Shown: positions 35,244 through 44,578, numbered from the stretch's first letter. The stretch is DNA of 64,000 bases from Streptomyces sp. F63 (GCF_018070345.1 NZ_JAGPXX010000008.1:227213-291212); one strand, 5' to 3'. The notes: generated by a model not told the origin, from the sequence alone. Numbers and translations: made by a program.

Positions 35244-36568
35244 CTAGCGCTGTAGTGGGGTTCGACTGGGCACACATGCCGACTGCTTGGCCGAGTGTCC
35301 GGATCGGGGCTCTCGTATCTCATGTCGACGAGGCCAGCACCAGTGGCTTGGAGCAGTTGCACATGCTCAGCAAGGAACGCGGCGTCCTCCCACGGGCTCA
35401 TGGCTCCCAGGGTTTCTCTGAAGCTCATTCATACGTCGGCTATAAGAGATTTAGCGCTGGCGACATCATTATGAACAAGATGCAGGCATGGAACGGGGTT
35501 TTCGGGCTTGCGGCATCATCAGGGATCATCAGCCCGGACTACGCAATTTTCCGGCCGAACCCCAGCACAGTGGACGCGCGCTTCCTGGTGCATCTACTCA
35601 GGGATCCGATCTACGCCGGCATCTTTTCAGGGATTTCCCGGGGAATGGGAACAGGATTCAATCGGGTACATCCCGAGCAGTTCCTAAAGGTTCCCGTGCC
35701 AATCCCTAGCCTCGGGGAGCAGCACCGCATCGCCAACTTCCTCGACGCCGAGACCGCCCGCATCGACCGTGTCAGGGAGTCACGAGAAGTCCAAGGCACG
35801 CTGCTGAGCAGCATGCTGGGTCAACTCGTCAACGGAGCCACCGCTGGCGACGCCGAAACCCTCAAGAAGCTCGGGGTTGCCTATGACAGTGCGGACTGGG
35901 GGCTCGGAAAGGTAAGTCGTCTGTGCCGGGTGGTACCGGGTCACGCGTTTCCCAGCGAGGGGTTTGTGCACAGCGGCGGCACGCGGCTTCTGCGCGGTAT
36001 CAACGTCTCCGTGGATGAGACGTCATGGGATGAAACCGTTTCATGGGACGAAGACAACACACCCACTCCTCAACGATTCCACCTCCGCGCCGGGGACTTG
36101 GTTCTAGGAATGGACCGCCCCTGGATCTCTAGTGGCATGCGCATGACCTTCATTTCCGAGAAGGATCTACCCGCACTCTTGCTCCAACGGGTTGCGTGTC
36201 TTCGACCCAATTCTGCTGGGGTGGACATGAGGTACATCTACTGGAGCCTTCGATCGTTGAGGTTCCGTCAAGCCGTGGAGGGGGAACTGACGGGCGTCTC
36301 GGTTCCGCATCTCAGCGGTGACCAGATCGGAGCGTTTGTTTTCCCTCTCCCGCCCATTTCCACACAGCGGGAGATCTCGGACCGACTCTCTGCCTACTCA
36401 GCACGCATCCGCAAGCTGCGGTCAACCATGAATCGTCAGGCTGAACTGTTGAACGAACGCCGCCAAGCCCTAATCACCGCAGCCGTAACCGGCCAGTTCG
36501 ACGTCTCCACCGCCAGCGGCCGCAACGTGATCGACAACGTGCCCGAGCCCGAGGGAGTGACCCCGTGA
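35240..36568 (+). CDS. hsdS: Type I restriction specificity subunit HsdS
   Basis: A 442-residue specificity subunit with two target-recognition domains (about residues 5-165 and 215-385). Each is followed by a helical spacer with the typical signature: PIPSLGEQHRIANFLDAETARID and PLPPISTQREISDRLSAYSARIR. The two domains read the two halves of a split DNA site. The gene overlaps hsdM by ATGA and hsdR by GTGA, so the operon is tightly coupled. Its base composition is clearly lower in G/C than the flanking hsdM and hsdR, as expected for specificity genes exchanged by recombination. The target sequence cannot be read from the protein. Confidence 0.9.
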   Translation: MTSAVVGFDWAHMPTAWPSVRIGALVSHVDEASTSGLEQLHMLSKERGVLPRAHGSQGFSEAHSYVGYKRFSAGDIIMNKMQAWNGVFGLAASSGIISPDYAIFRPNPSTVDARFLVHLLRDPIYAGIFSGISRGMGTGFNRVHPEQFLKVPVPIPSLGEQHRIANFLDAETARIDRVRESREVQGTLLSSMLGQLVNGATAGDAETLKKLGVAYDSADWGLGKVSRLCRVVPGHAFPSEGFVHSGGTRLLRGINVSVDETSWDETVSWDEDNTPTPQRFHLRAGDLVLGMDRPWISSGMRMTFISEKDLPALLLQRVACLRPNSAGVDMRYIYWSLRSLRFRQAVEGELTGVSVPHLSGDQIGAFVFPLPPISTQREISDRLSAYSARIRKLRSTMNRQAELLNERRQALITAAVTGQFDVSTASGRNVIDNVPEPEGVTP

Positions 36569-39500
36569 GCCCCGTGCACGACGAGTCCGCCTTCGGGTCC
36601 GCCATCGTCGCCGCCCTCTGCGAGCGCGGCTGGCGGGAGGCGAACCGCGAGGATTACCGGCCCGACCTCGGGCTCGACACCAACGAGCTGTTCACCTTCA
36701 TCGGCGCGACCCAGCCCGACGAGTGGAACGAACTCCTCACCGTCTACGGCGGCAACCCCAACGAGGCCCAGCGCGGCTTCGCCCAGCGCCTCGACCGGGC
36801 CATCGCCGACGACGGCCTCCTCCACGTCCTCCGGAACGGCGTCAAGGACCGGGGCGTCCGCCTCCGCGTCGCCTACTTCAAGCCCAACCTCATCTCCGCC
36901 GACTCCTTGCTCGACGGCTACCGGGCCAACCGCCTCACCGTCGTCCGCGAACTCCCCTACGCCACCAAGCAAGCCGACTGGGGCCACCGGCTCGACCTCA
37001 CCCTCTTCCTCAACGGCATCCCGGTCGCCACCGCCGAGTTGAAGAACCCGCTCACCGGCCAGGGCGTCGAGCAGGCCAAGGAGCAGTACCGGACCGACCG
37101 CGACCCGACCGAGCTGATCTTCACCCGCCGGGTCATCGCGAACTTCGCCGTCGACCCGGACCTGGTCTTCGTCACCACCCAACTGCGCGGCAAGAGCACC
37201 CGGTTCCTGCCCTTCAACACCGGCTCCCACGGCCCCGGCCTCCCCGGCGGGGCCGGGAACCCGGCGCCCACCGCCCACGGCACATACGCCACCTCCTACC
37301 TCTGGGAGCAGGTCTGGCAGCGGGACAACTGGCTCGATCTCCTCCAGCGCTTCGTCCACCAGCAGAAGCACAAGACGCCAGGCGGCTCCACCACCAAGTC
37401 GACGATCTTCCCGCGCTTCCACCAGTGGGACGTGGTCCGCAAGCTCACCGCCCACGCGGCGACGCACGGCGCCGGTGAGAACTACCTGGTCATGGCGTCC
37501 GCCGGCTCCGGCAAGTCGAACACCATCGGCTGGCTGGCCCACCGCCTCAGCGATCTGCACGCCGACAACGACCCGGCCGCCCTCGACCCCGAGGCCGTCG
37601 CCGCCCAGCGCATCAAGGCGGGCGAGCCGGTCTTCGACAAGGTCATCGTCATCACCGACCGCCGCAACCTGGACGCCCAGCTCCGGGAGACCGTCGGCGG
37701 CTTCTCGCAGACGGACGGCCTGGTCGTCAAGGTCGACGAGAAGCACGGCGCCAAGAGCGAGCAGCTCGCCCGCGCCCTCTCCCGGGACACCGGGAAGATC
37801 GTCACCGTCACCCTGCACTCGTTCCCGGCGCTGCTCGACTACATCAAGCGCAACCCCACCGAGATCAAGGGCACCCGCTTCGCGGTCATCGTGGACGAGG
37901 CGCACTCCTCCCAGTCCGGTGACGCCGCCACCGCCGTGAAGTCCGCCCTGCGCGACCTCGGCCTGGACTCCGACTCGGACGACCAGGGCGCGACCACCGT
38001 CACCGTGGACCAGAAGCTGAAGTCGAAGGCCGTGGCGCGCTCCCGCGCCGCCAACCTCTCCTACTTCGCCTTCACCGCCACGCCCAAGGCCAAGACCCTC
38101 GAACTCTTCGGCACGGAGGGCGTGGAGAACGGCAAGACCGTCTACCGGCCCTTCCACACCTACTCGATGCGCCAGGCCATCGAGGAGGGCTTCATCCTCG
38201 ACCCGCTGCGCAACTACGTCACGTACAACACCTACTGGAAGCTGGCGAACCTCAACCGCGACGAGAAGGAGGTCGATCCCTCCAAGGCGAACAGCCTGCT
38301 CGCCCGGTTCGCGCTGATGCACGAGCACACGGTGTCGCAGCACGCCCAGGTGATCGTCGAGCACTTCGTCGCCCACACCCGCGGCCGGCTCGGCGGGCGG
38401 GCCAAGGCGATGGTGGTCACGGCCTCCCGGCAGTCCGCCGTCGAGACGGCCCGCGCCATCCGCAGCTACATCCGGGACCGCGACTACGACACCAAGTACC
38501 CGGACCTGGGCGTCCTGACGGCCTTCTCCGGCTCCCTCACCCTCGACGGCGAGGAGACCACCGAGAGCAAGGAGAACGGCGGCCTGTCGGAGAGCGCGCT
38601 GCCGAAGGCGTTCGCCTACACCCGCGCCGACGACAAGGCCGCGAAGGCCGGCGGCAAGGGGCAGCAGGAGTACCGCATCCTCGTCGTCGCCGAGAAGTTC
38701 CAGACCGGCTTCGACCAGCCGCTGCTCACCACGATGTACGTCAACAAGACGCTGACCGGCATCGCCGCGGTGCAGACCCTCTCCCGCCTCAACCGCACCC
38801 ACGACCGCAAGTCGCAGGCCGACCTCGCCGTCCTGGACTTCGTCAACGAGGCCGAGGACATCCAGGATGCCTTCCGCCCGTACTTCGAGGAGGCGCACAC
38901 CCTGCCCTCCGACCCGAACCTCCTCTACTCGGCGCAGAGCCGGGTCATGTCCGCCCCGGTGATCTCCGAGCAGGACATGGACGCGTTCGTGGCCGCGTAC
39001 TTCGCGGCGCAGGAGAAGGCGGCCGGCTCCCAGGCGAAGTGGGAGAAGCTGCACGCCGAGCTGTACCGGCTCCTCTCCCCCGCCGTCACCCGCTTCACGC
39101 AGCTCCTGGAGAGCGAGGACGAGGACGACACCGAGACGGCCGAGGACTTTCGCACCAACCTCAACGACTACGTCCGCAAGTACGGCTTCCTCGCGCAGAT
39201 CGTCCCGTACCAGGACGCCGAGCTGGAACGCCTGTACCTCTACGGGCGCTACCTCCTCAACCGCCTCCCCCGCCTCGCGGACGGCGGAGTCGACATAGGC
39301 GAGGTGGACCTGAGCCATCTGCGGGTGGAGAAGACCGGCGAGCACGACGTGTCGCTCAACCCCGAGGGCGCGGCCGAACTCATGGGCTTCGGCGACGGGG
39401 TGGGCGGTGCCAAGGACGCCGAGAAGTCACTGCTGTCCGAGCTGATCGACAGGTTCAACGCGAAGTTCGGCACGGAGTTCACCCAGGAGGACGTCCTCCC

Positions 39501-39747
39501 GGCCTTCAACGCCACCAAGGAGGACCCGAAGGTCCGGGCCGCGGCCCTCGTCAACGACGAGCAGAACTTCGGCATCGTCTTCGACAAGAAGTTCGAGGAG
39601 AACATGATGGATCACGTCTCCACCATCGACACCCTCGGCAAGCGGTACTTCGGCACCGACCGCGACTTCAAGTCCACCCTGGACCGCAGCGCCCGCCGCG
39701 CGGCCTGGCGCATGATCCGCCGCGAGGAGGGGCTGGACGAGATCTGA
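36565..39747 (+). CDS. hsdR: Type I restriction endonuclease subunit HsdR
   Basis: A 1060-residue motor and nuclease subunit from GTG 36565. The PD-(D/E)xK nuclease site is visible as D144 and E158-x-K160 (AELKN). The SF2 motor follows with Walker A ASAGSGKSN (about 311-319), the DEAH box VDEAH (443-447) and AFTATPK motif III. Later motifs (EKFQTGFDQP, QTLSRLNR) match motifs V and VI. It would translocate and cut unmodified DNA only when bound to HsdM and HsdS. All visible motifs are intact, in contrast to the interrupted hsdM. A 12-bp terminator stem follows. Confidence 0.93.
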   Translation: MSPVHDESAFGSAIVAALCERGWREANREDYRPDLGLDTNELFTFIGATQPDEWNELLTVYGGNPNEAQRGFAQRLDRAIADDGLLHVLRNGVKDRGVRLRVAYFKPNLISADSLLDGYRANRLTVVRELPYATKQADWGHRLDLTLFLNGIPVATAELKNPLTGQGVEQAKEQYRTDRDPTELIFTRRVIANFAVDPDLVFVTTQLRGKSTRFLPFNTGSHGPGLPGGAGNPAPTAHGTYATSYLWEQVWQRDNWLDLLQRFVHQQKHKTPGGSTTKSTIFPRFHQWDVVRKLTAHAATHGAGENYLVMASAGSGKSNTIGWLAHRLSDLHADNDPAALDPEAVAAQRIKAGEPVFDKVIVITDRRNLDAQLRETVGGFSQTDGLVVKVDEKHGAKSEQLARALSRDTGKIVTVTLHSFPALLDYIKRNPTEIKGTRFAVIVDEAHSSQSGDAATAVKSALRDLGLDSDSDDQGATTVTVDQKLKSKAVARSRAANLSYFAFTATPKAKTLELFGTEGVENGKTVYRPFHTYSMRQAIEEGFILDPLRNYVTYNTYWKLANLNRDEKEVDPSKANSLLARFALMHEHTVSQHAQVIVEHFVAHTRGRLGGRAKAMVVTASRQSAVETARAIRSYIRDRDYDTKYPDLGVLTAFSGSLTLDGEETTESKENGGLSESALPKAFAYTRADDKAAKAGGKGQQEYRILVVAEKFQTGFDQPLLTTMYVNKTLTGIAAVQTLSRLNRTHDRKSQADLAVLDFVNEAEDIQDAFRPYFEEAHTLPSDPNLLYSAQSRVMSAPVISEQDMDAFVAAYFAAQEKAAGSQAKWEKLHAELYRLLSPAVTRFTQLLESEDEDDTETAEDFRTNLNDYVRKYGFLAQIVPYQDAELERLYLYGRYLLNRLPRLADGGVDIGEVDLSHLRVEKTGEHDVSLNPEGAAELMGFGDGVGGAKDAEKSLLSELIDRFNAKFGTEFTQEDVLPAFNATKEDPKVRAAALVNDEQNFGIVFDKKFEENMMDHVSTIDTLGKRYFGTDRDFKSTLDRSARRAAWRMIRREEGLDEI

Positions 39748-39752
39748 CGGGC

Positions 39753-39800
39753 GGCGCCCGGCGCCCAGCGCCCGGCCCGGGCCATGAAGCGCCGGGCGCC
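39753..39800 (+). terminator. Terminator after the hsd operon
   Basis: GGCGCCCGGCGC (39753-39764) and GCGCCGGGCGCC (39789-39800) pair perfectly over 12 bases with a 24-base loop, 6 bases after the hsdR stop codon. Confidence 0.75.
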
Positions 39801-39993
39801 CGTCCTCACCTCATCCCGGCAGGTCCGCTCCACGACCGACGGATTTCGTGATTCGGCCATCGCCCCAACTCCGGCCGATTTACCGTGTGTAGTCGGTCCG
39901 CTACGACCGGGTCGGTCGACACCGAGTACGGGTACGAAGGGCTTCCGGAGTGGTCGATGACGGCCGGTCCAGGGGCGCCGGAGGGGAGTCACC

Positions 39994-40845
39994 TTGCCGC
40001 AGCGACGCCTTGTCACAGGCCGCAGCCGGGAACCGCGCCAGCGGTTCGCCGAGGAATTACGGCAGTTGCGGGCCGGCAAAGGCGTCAGTCTGCGACAGCT
40101 CGGCGAACGGCTCGGCTGGGACTGGTCGCTGTTCGGCAAGATGGAGAAGGGCGAGACCCTCGGCGGCCCGGAAGTCGTCCAGGCCCTCGACACCTACTTC
40201 GGCACCCCCGGCATGCTGCTCGCCCTGTGGGAACTGGCACGGGCCGACCACACCCAGTTCCGCGAACAGTACCGGCGCTACATGGAACTGGAGGCGGAGG
40301 CCACCAGCCTCTGGCACTTCGCGGTGAGCGTCCTGCCGGGGCTCTTGCAGACCCCTGGCTACGCGCGAGAGGTCCTGGCCGTGGGCGGCAGCAAGGGCGC
40401 CGAACTCGATCAACAGGTCGAGGCGCGGATGGGGCGACGGGACCTGCTGGAAGGGGACGACGCACCGCCCTTCCGTGCCATCCTCGCCGAAGCCGTCCTC
40501 CGTACGCCGGTGCGGGACGAGGTGGAGTGGCGGGCACAACTGGCTTACGTGGCAGAGATGTCCGAGCGCGACAACGTGACGGTTCAAGTGTTGCCGCAGA
40601 TGGCAGGAGTGCATGGGCTGGTTGCCACGGACGTCTGGTTCCTGCGGCTGCCTGACGGTCGTCCGGTGGCGTACACGGAGAACGCGCACTGGGGTGAACT
40701 CGTAGAGGAGAACGCGCGGATCGAACGCCTACACCGTGCCTACGATGTGGTGCGCGACATGGCCCTCTCCCCCGCCGAGTCGCGGAAACTGATCCTGCGC
40801 ATGTTGGAGGAAGTGCCGTGCGACCTATCGACCCGAGTGTCGTGA
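39994..40845 (+). CDS. XRE-family regulator with DUF5753 (TTG start)
   Basis: A 283-residue regulator from a TTG preceded by GGAGGGG. The helix-turn-helix lies at about residues 28-75 (VSLRQLGERLGWDWSLFGKMEKGE). The DUF5753 domain follows (about 95-270), with LLQTPGYAREVL and the conserved QVLPQMAGVHG. It overlaps the DUF397 gene by 28 bases. Its first 55 bases and a short internal segment recur exactly in a truncated copy at 45989-46083, so this gene has been partly duplicated. It probably regulates neighbouring genes with its DUF397 partner; the targets are unknown. Confidence 0.9.
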   Translation: MPQRRLVTGRSREPRQRFAEELRQLRAGKGVSLRQLGERLGWDWSLFGKMEKGETLGGPEVVQALDTYFGTPGMLLALWELARADHTQFREQYRRYMELEAEATSLWHFAVSVLPGLLQTPGYAREVLAVGGSKGAELDQQVEARMGRRDLLEGDDAPPFRAILAEAVLRTPVRDEVEWRAQLAYVAEMSERDNVTVQVLPQMAGVHGLVATDVWFLRLPDGRPVAYTENAHWGELVEENARIERLHRAYDVVRDMALSPAESRKLILRMLEEVPCDLSTRVS

Positions 40846-41027
40846 GCTGGCGCAAGAGCAGTTACAGCAATCCGGACGGCGGCGCGTGCGTCGAGGTCGC
40901 TGACGGCTTCGCCGCCGCCGTCCCCGTACGCGACAGCAAGAACCCGCACGGTCCGGTGATCACGTTCCCGGCAGCCGGCTGGGACACGTTCATAGCGGCC
41001 GTGAAGCGCGGCAAGTTGCGCGCCTGA
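40818..41027 (+). CDS. DUF397 protein, partner of the second XRE regulator
   Basis: A 69-residue protein from GTG 40818, with GGAGG nearby inside the end of the regulator gene. It has the DUF397 core WRKSSYSNPDGGACVEVADG followed by VPVRDSKNPHGPVITF. The deep overlap with the regulator gene implies coupled translation. A terminator follows at 41062-41090. Confidence 0.9.
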   Translation: MRPIDPSVVSWRKSSYSNPDGGACVEVADGFAAAVPVRDSKNPHGPVITFPAAGWDTFIAAVKRGKLRA

Positions 41028-41061
41028 TCCGAGCGTCGCGGGCGCCGAAACATGACCCGGT

Positions 41062-41090
41062 CCCTCGCCCACCGAACATCCGGGCGAGGG
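41062..41090 (+). terminator. Terminator after the second XRE/DUF397 pair
   Basis: CCCTCGCCC (41062-41070) and GGGCGAGGG (41082-41090) form a perfect 9-bp stem with an 11-base loop. Confidence 0.75.
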
Positions 41091-41247
41091 GCCGTCGTTG
41101 TGCCTTATCGGTTCGGGTTCAGGCCTGTACCGGCTCCGCCTTCCCGACGTAGACCCCGCCGGCCGTACCCGGCAGGAGCTGCTCCGCATAGAAGCGCGGC
41201 ACGTGAAGGAGTGCTACCCGCACGAGTCGGCCTGGACCGGCGGCGGA

Positions 41248-41661
41248 TCAGGCACTGGCGGCGAACCAGATTCCCAGGCCGCAGAGGATCAGCAGACTTG
41301 CGGTGAACTGAAGGGTCAGCAGTGGAGAGATGCGGACGTTCTCATTTCCCTCTTCTGCGCTGATCCGCCACATCTCACGCAGTTCCTTGCTGTGTCCCAC
41401 GCCCGCGAGCCACATCGCCGCGACCGTGCAGCCGTACATCGGCAGGAGCTGGCCGAGGTGGAGTTTGTAGGCGGCACCGAAAAGGATTGCCGCGACGACC
41501 CCGACCAGAGGCCCGGCAATGGCCATGATGCGCTGTGCCCGGTTTGTAGCAACTGACCGGTACAGGGCGGTGAATCCTCCTGATGCGGCGATGGCGACAA
41601 CCCACCAGAGCACGGAGGGGAGCTCCGGGGCGGAGGGAACGCTGGACACGCTGTGCTCCAT
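41248..41661 (-). CDS. Small membrane protein of unknown function
   Basis: A 137-residue protein from the ATG at 41661 (MEHSVSSVPSAPELPSV). It has four hydrophobic segments: SVLWWVVAIAASGGFTALY, IMAIAGPLVGVVAAILFGA, LLPMYGCTVAAMWLAGVG and LTLQFTASLLILCGLGIWFA. No ribosome site is obvious, so expression may be weak. I recognise no family. Lower G/C than its neighbours and its position at the edge of the remnant-rich region suggest acquired DNA. It might be a leftover of the toxin/immunity region that begins here, for instance an immunity protein, but nothing proves it. Confidence 0.55.
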   Translation of the reverse strand: MEHSVSSVPSAPELPSVLWWVVAIAASGGFTALYRSVATNRAQRIMAIAGPLVGVVAAILFGAAYKLHLGQLLPMYGCTVAAMWLAGVGHSKELREMWRISAEEGNENVRISPLLTLQFTASLLILCGLGIWFAASA

Positions 41662-41722
41662 GTGAGAGGTCTGACGCGGCGGCGAGGTGGGACGACGGCT
41701 CACCCCGTCCCGTAGGGCGAAC

Positions 41723-41910
41723 TTATCCGAACAGACTGCCGACGATCGATGCGGCACCTGCGGCTACGCCACTGAGCGAGTCGGTAACCTGCTTGGTCGC
41801 TTGCCGACCTACTGGGCTGCCGCGGAGATCCCGTCGTCGACATAGCTCAGGCCCCACTTCGCCACGGTGCCGGCGACCGCAAGCCCGCCGCATCCACAGT
41901 CGTCCTCGAC
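41723..41910 (-). pseudogene. Frameshifted Gly/Ala-rich remnant
   Basis: On the minus strand, one frame reads VAKWGLSYVDDGISAAAQ and stops; the next frame continues TKQVTDSLSGVAAGAASIVG and ends at TAA (41723-41725). Together they look like a single amphipathic, glycine-rich protein end with a frameshift between. No start is visible. It may be the end of a secreted or membrane toxin, but this is a guess. Confidence 0.3.
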
Positions 41911-42033
41911 CGTATGCGAGCGGGCCGAGGTGACCGGCGCCCGGTTGGAGGGCGCCGGAGTCAGTCGCCGCGCGGCCCTTGCCCGGCTCTGCTGCCTGTG
42001 CCCCTGCCCCGGGCCGGCATCTCGGGGGACTCT

Positions 42034-42189
42034 TCACCCCAGCAGTTCGCCCTCGTCGATCGTCCAGCCGTTTTTTGGGAGCAGTGCCTGAAGGCTCTTG
42101 TTGTCCTTGAGGCACACCACCATGTCCCGGATGTGGTCGTCGCACTTTCCTGGGAATGTGCGCTTGATGTCGTCGATGTCCATTCGCAT
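42034..42189 (-). pseudogene. Orphan toxin-tip remnant, homologous to the Rhs end at 43793
   Basis: A 51-residue frame starting MRMDIDDIKRTFPGKCDDHI and ending KNGWTIDEGELLG. It aligns over its whole length with the last 50 residues of the Rhs protein at 43793-44578 (MKMDIDEIRTLYGNKYDTHI ... KRGWTIDYDVLK). No toxin body or Rhs repeat is upstream, so it is a leftover C-terminal tip of a second toxin of the same kind. Just upstream on the minus strand lies a SUKH immunity gene, which supports a displaced toxin/immunity locus. Confidence 0.65.
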
Positions 42190-42335
42190 CGCCTCGGTGC
42201 CCCTACCCCTTGAAAGGCGACAGCCCGGATACGCAGGCCGGCGTTGCGGCCGGAGACCATGAGGATCTGTCGGCCTATGGACGTGATCACTGCGGCGACC
42301 GTGAAGGGGCAGGTTCGGCACGGTGGCGTGCGTGG

Positions 42336-42875
42336 TTACTGGCGGATGTTGTTGTTGGAGTCGAACTGGTGCTCATCGGCGGGGAGGTCGGGGAAGTACT
42401 CGGTTTCTGCCTGTCCGGTGAGGACGGCCAGGAGGAAGTCCGCGCAGGGAGTGCTGTGGTGTTCCCACAGGGGTCCTCGGCCTTCGTTGAGCATCACCGT
42501 CCATGCGTCCGGCTTCTGCCCGGGCTGCACCAGCCAGTACAGCCAGGCCCCGCTGTCCTCGACGTAGGCCCACGGGATTACCCGTGCCCCCGCGGTCTGG
42601 AGCTGTTCGGGTACGGGTTCGGTCTGCCAGAGGTCGGCGAGGACCTCAGCGCGTTCCGCGGTTGCGGTGAGGAGGTTGTAGTCGTCGTCGGGGCATGCGG
42701 GGTCCAGCAGCCAGATGGTCTCGTCGAAGACGCCGCCTCCGTAGGTCTCGACGAGCTGCTGGTAGTCGGCCGGCACCGGGGTGCCGAGTTCCTGTTCGAC
42801 GGCCTGCCAGTCGCGGGAGCGGCGCGGCCCGGGGGGAGGAACGAGTTCGGTCAGGCGTTCCACGGCGGGGTGCAT
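42336..42875 (-). CDS. SUKH (SMI1/KNR4-like) immunity protein
   Basis: A 179-residue protein from the ATG at 42875, which follows AGGAGAG. The beginning, with DWQAVEQELGTPVPADYQQLVETYGGGVF, is the signature of the SUKH superfamily, the commonest immunity proteins against polymorphic toxins. WLLDP and the Trp-rich middle (GAWLYWLVQPG) fit the fold. It would bind and block a toxin in the cytoplasm. Its nearest downstream neighbour is the orphan tip at 42034-42189, so it may once have protected against that toxin or be one of a stored array of immunity genes. Confidence 0.82.
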   Translation of the reverse strand: MHPAVERLTELVPPPGPRRSRDWQAVEQELGTPVPADYQQLVETYGGGVFDETIWLLDPACPDDDYNLLTATAERAEVLADLWQTEPVPEQLQTAGARVIPWAYVEDSGAWLYWLVQPGQKPDAWTVMLNEGRGPLWEHHSTPCADFLLAVLTGQAETEYFPDLPADEHQFDSNNNIRQ

Positions 42876-43284
42876 GGCGGGGTTCTCTCCTGTGCTGGGG
42901 CCACGTGTGCTTGGGGCCCCCTCAGGGCCCCTCACCTTTCGTTGTGGCCATGGGGTGGTCCCGTCGCGCCCTGAAGGCACACACCCTGGCTCGGCTCGTT
43001 TGCGGCACTGCGTTGGGCTCCACTGCTGCACTGGTATTTGCGCTTCTGCGGTAGCACCCTCAGCGGGCGCGCCGAGCCGACGTCGCCTGGCAGGCAGTAG
43101 CGGCTGACGGTCACCTCTTCGGCGACCTTGCTGAGGAGCACGGAGCAGACGTTGGTGTCAGGAGCACCGTGTCGCATCGCCCAAGGCTGACGGAGAGGAT
43201 TGCGGACTGCGGTTGAAAGGCGCAGAGCCAGGTGGCGGCCGTCTACGGCGGGCGGGTTGTGTGCTGGTTCCCGGCGTCCCGGGG
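42876..43284. other. Spacer with possible remnants
   Basis: A 34-residue plus-strand frame (ATG near 42950, with VCGTALGSTAALVFALL) looks like one membrane helix. A minus-strand frame ending near 42932 starts MRHGAPDTNVCSVLLSKVAEE. Neither is complete enough to call a gene. Both may be fragments of the surrounding toxin/immunity region. Confidence 0.3.
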
Positions 43285-43785
43285 TCAGAATCCGTCGGGG
43301 TAGCGGTAGTCGTAGTAGTGCTCGTCACCGACGAGCACGGATGTGAAGTGCAGGGGCAGCCCGTTGTCGTCGCGGGGCACCTCCTGCGATGTCTCCCGTG
43401 TGAAGCCGAGGGAGACTCCGGGGATGACGGGGCGCTCGGCTTCCGACTCGTCCACGCGCCAGCCACGCTCCTCGGCATGCCGGAGGATGTCCTTCGCGGG
43501 TGTCGCGAAGACATCCTGTCCCTCGAGCAGGACGCGGGTCGTTGTCGTCTTGCCCTCTCCGGGCCACCACAGCTCGATCGCCGAGACGTCGTTCTCGTTC
43601 TCCTCGCACAGTGCCTGGATTTCGATCTTGTCGCAGGTTACGGCGACGAGCGACGAGGACGAGCGGCGTACCACTTCCGGATCGCCGAAGGCGCTCAGGG
43701 CGGACACGGCATCGTCGAGCGTCATCCCGAGGAACACGGGTGCCACTCCACGCGGAGGATCGAGCACCAGGTCCACGTGCACCAC
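43285..43785 (-). CDS. Probable immunity protein for the adjacent Rhs toxin tip
   Basis: A 166-residue cytoplasmic protein from GTG 43785, seven bases after the end of the Rhs gene and in the same direction. It starts VVHVDLVLDPPRGVAPVFLGM and is acidic with several Glu/Asp clusters. I recognise no named immunity family. Position directly after a toxin tip, same strand and short spacing, is the classical sign of a cognate immunity gene. It would protect the producer from the nuclease-like tip. The toxin gene is truncated, so this may now be an orphan immunity gene kept for protection. Confidence 0.65.
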   Translation of the reverse strand: MVHVDLVLDPPRGVAPVFLGMTLDDAVSALSAFGDPEVVRRSSSSLVAVTCDKIEIQALCEENENDVSAIELWWPGEGKTTTTRVLLEGQDVFATPAKDILRHAEERGWRVDESEAERPVIPGVSLGFTRETSQEVPRDDNGLPLHFTSVLVGDEHYYDYRYPDGF

Positions 43786-43792
43786 TCTTTCT

Positions 43793-44578
43793 CTACTTCA
43801 GGACGTCGTAGTCGATCGTCCAGCCGCGCTTGGTGAGCATCGCCTGGAACTTTCTGTTGTGCTGAAGGCTGTCGATCATATCGGCGATGTGGGTGTCGTA
43901 CTTGTTGCCGTAGAGCGTCCTGATCTCATCGATGTCCATCTTCATGGCCTGGTCCCAGCGGCCGCTGTCGATGAGCGCTCGCTGCCGTGCGCGCCACAGG
44001 TCGCTCGCCTTGCCGGAGCCGGTGCTTGTCAGCTTGCGATGGTCCGCTTCGTCCATGCGAATGGAGGGCCCCATCCCCGCGCCCTTGCCCTTCCGCTTTC
44101 CGGTCTGGGCGACCTTGAAGCCGGGCTCGTTCAGGTGGGAGTACGAGGCCTTTGCGGGGATGTGGTTGACCTCCATGTCGACGTTCGTGCGGCGGCTGCC
44201 GTCGTCGTTCTTGAGGTTGGCCGGCAGCAGTCCGCTGTACCAGCCGCCGAGTTCGGTGCATCCCTTGGCTATGAGCCCTTCCGGGTCCATCCGTAGCTGC
44301 GGGTTGGTCACGTACGCGACGGGGATGGGCGCGGCGTCGAGTCCGAGGGGATCGGGGCTGGTGTAGCGGGCGGTCTCGGGGTCGTAGTGACGGAAGCAGT
44401 TGTAGTGGAGTGCGGTTTCTCCGTCGTCGTACTGTCCGGGGAACCGAAGGGGTGTGTAGGCCGTGGCGTCACGGTTCCAGGTTGTGGTGCCCCAGACGGT
44501 GGTGCGCGTGTGCCAGGCGATCTCCCCGTCCTCGGCGAGGAGTTCACTGGGCGAGCCTCGGCGACGACGTTCCCACAT
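43793..44578 (-). pseudogene. Truncated Rhs protein with nuclease-like C-terminal toxin tip
   Basis: About 250 residues remain of a gene that is usually several kilobases long. Residues about 45-100 are the Rhs-associated core (FPGQYDDGETALHYNCFRHYDPETARY, then SPDPLGL), which in intact proteins marks the self-cleavage border before the variable toxin. The tip (about 110-261) has MEVNHIPAKASY, GPSIRMDEADHR and STGSG, which resembles HNH/GHH-type nuclease toxins; the metal-binding His residues are plausible but not proven. The 5' end is lost at a junction near 44550 with a regulator remnant on the other strand. No start or signal remains, so expression as a toxin is unlikely. Confidence 0.75.

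Noticed and set aside
36436..39345. 969-codon frame on the minus strand opposite hsdR
   Set aside because: It mirrors the codon positions of hsdR, has Val/Gly/Leu-rich composition and no domain; hsdR has all its motifs.
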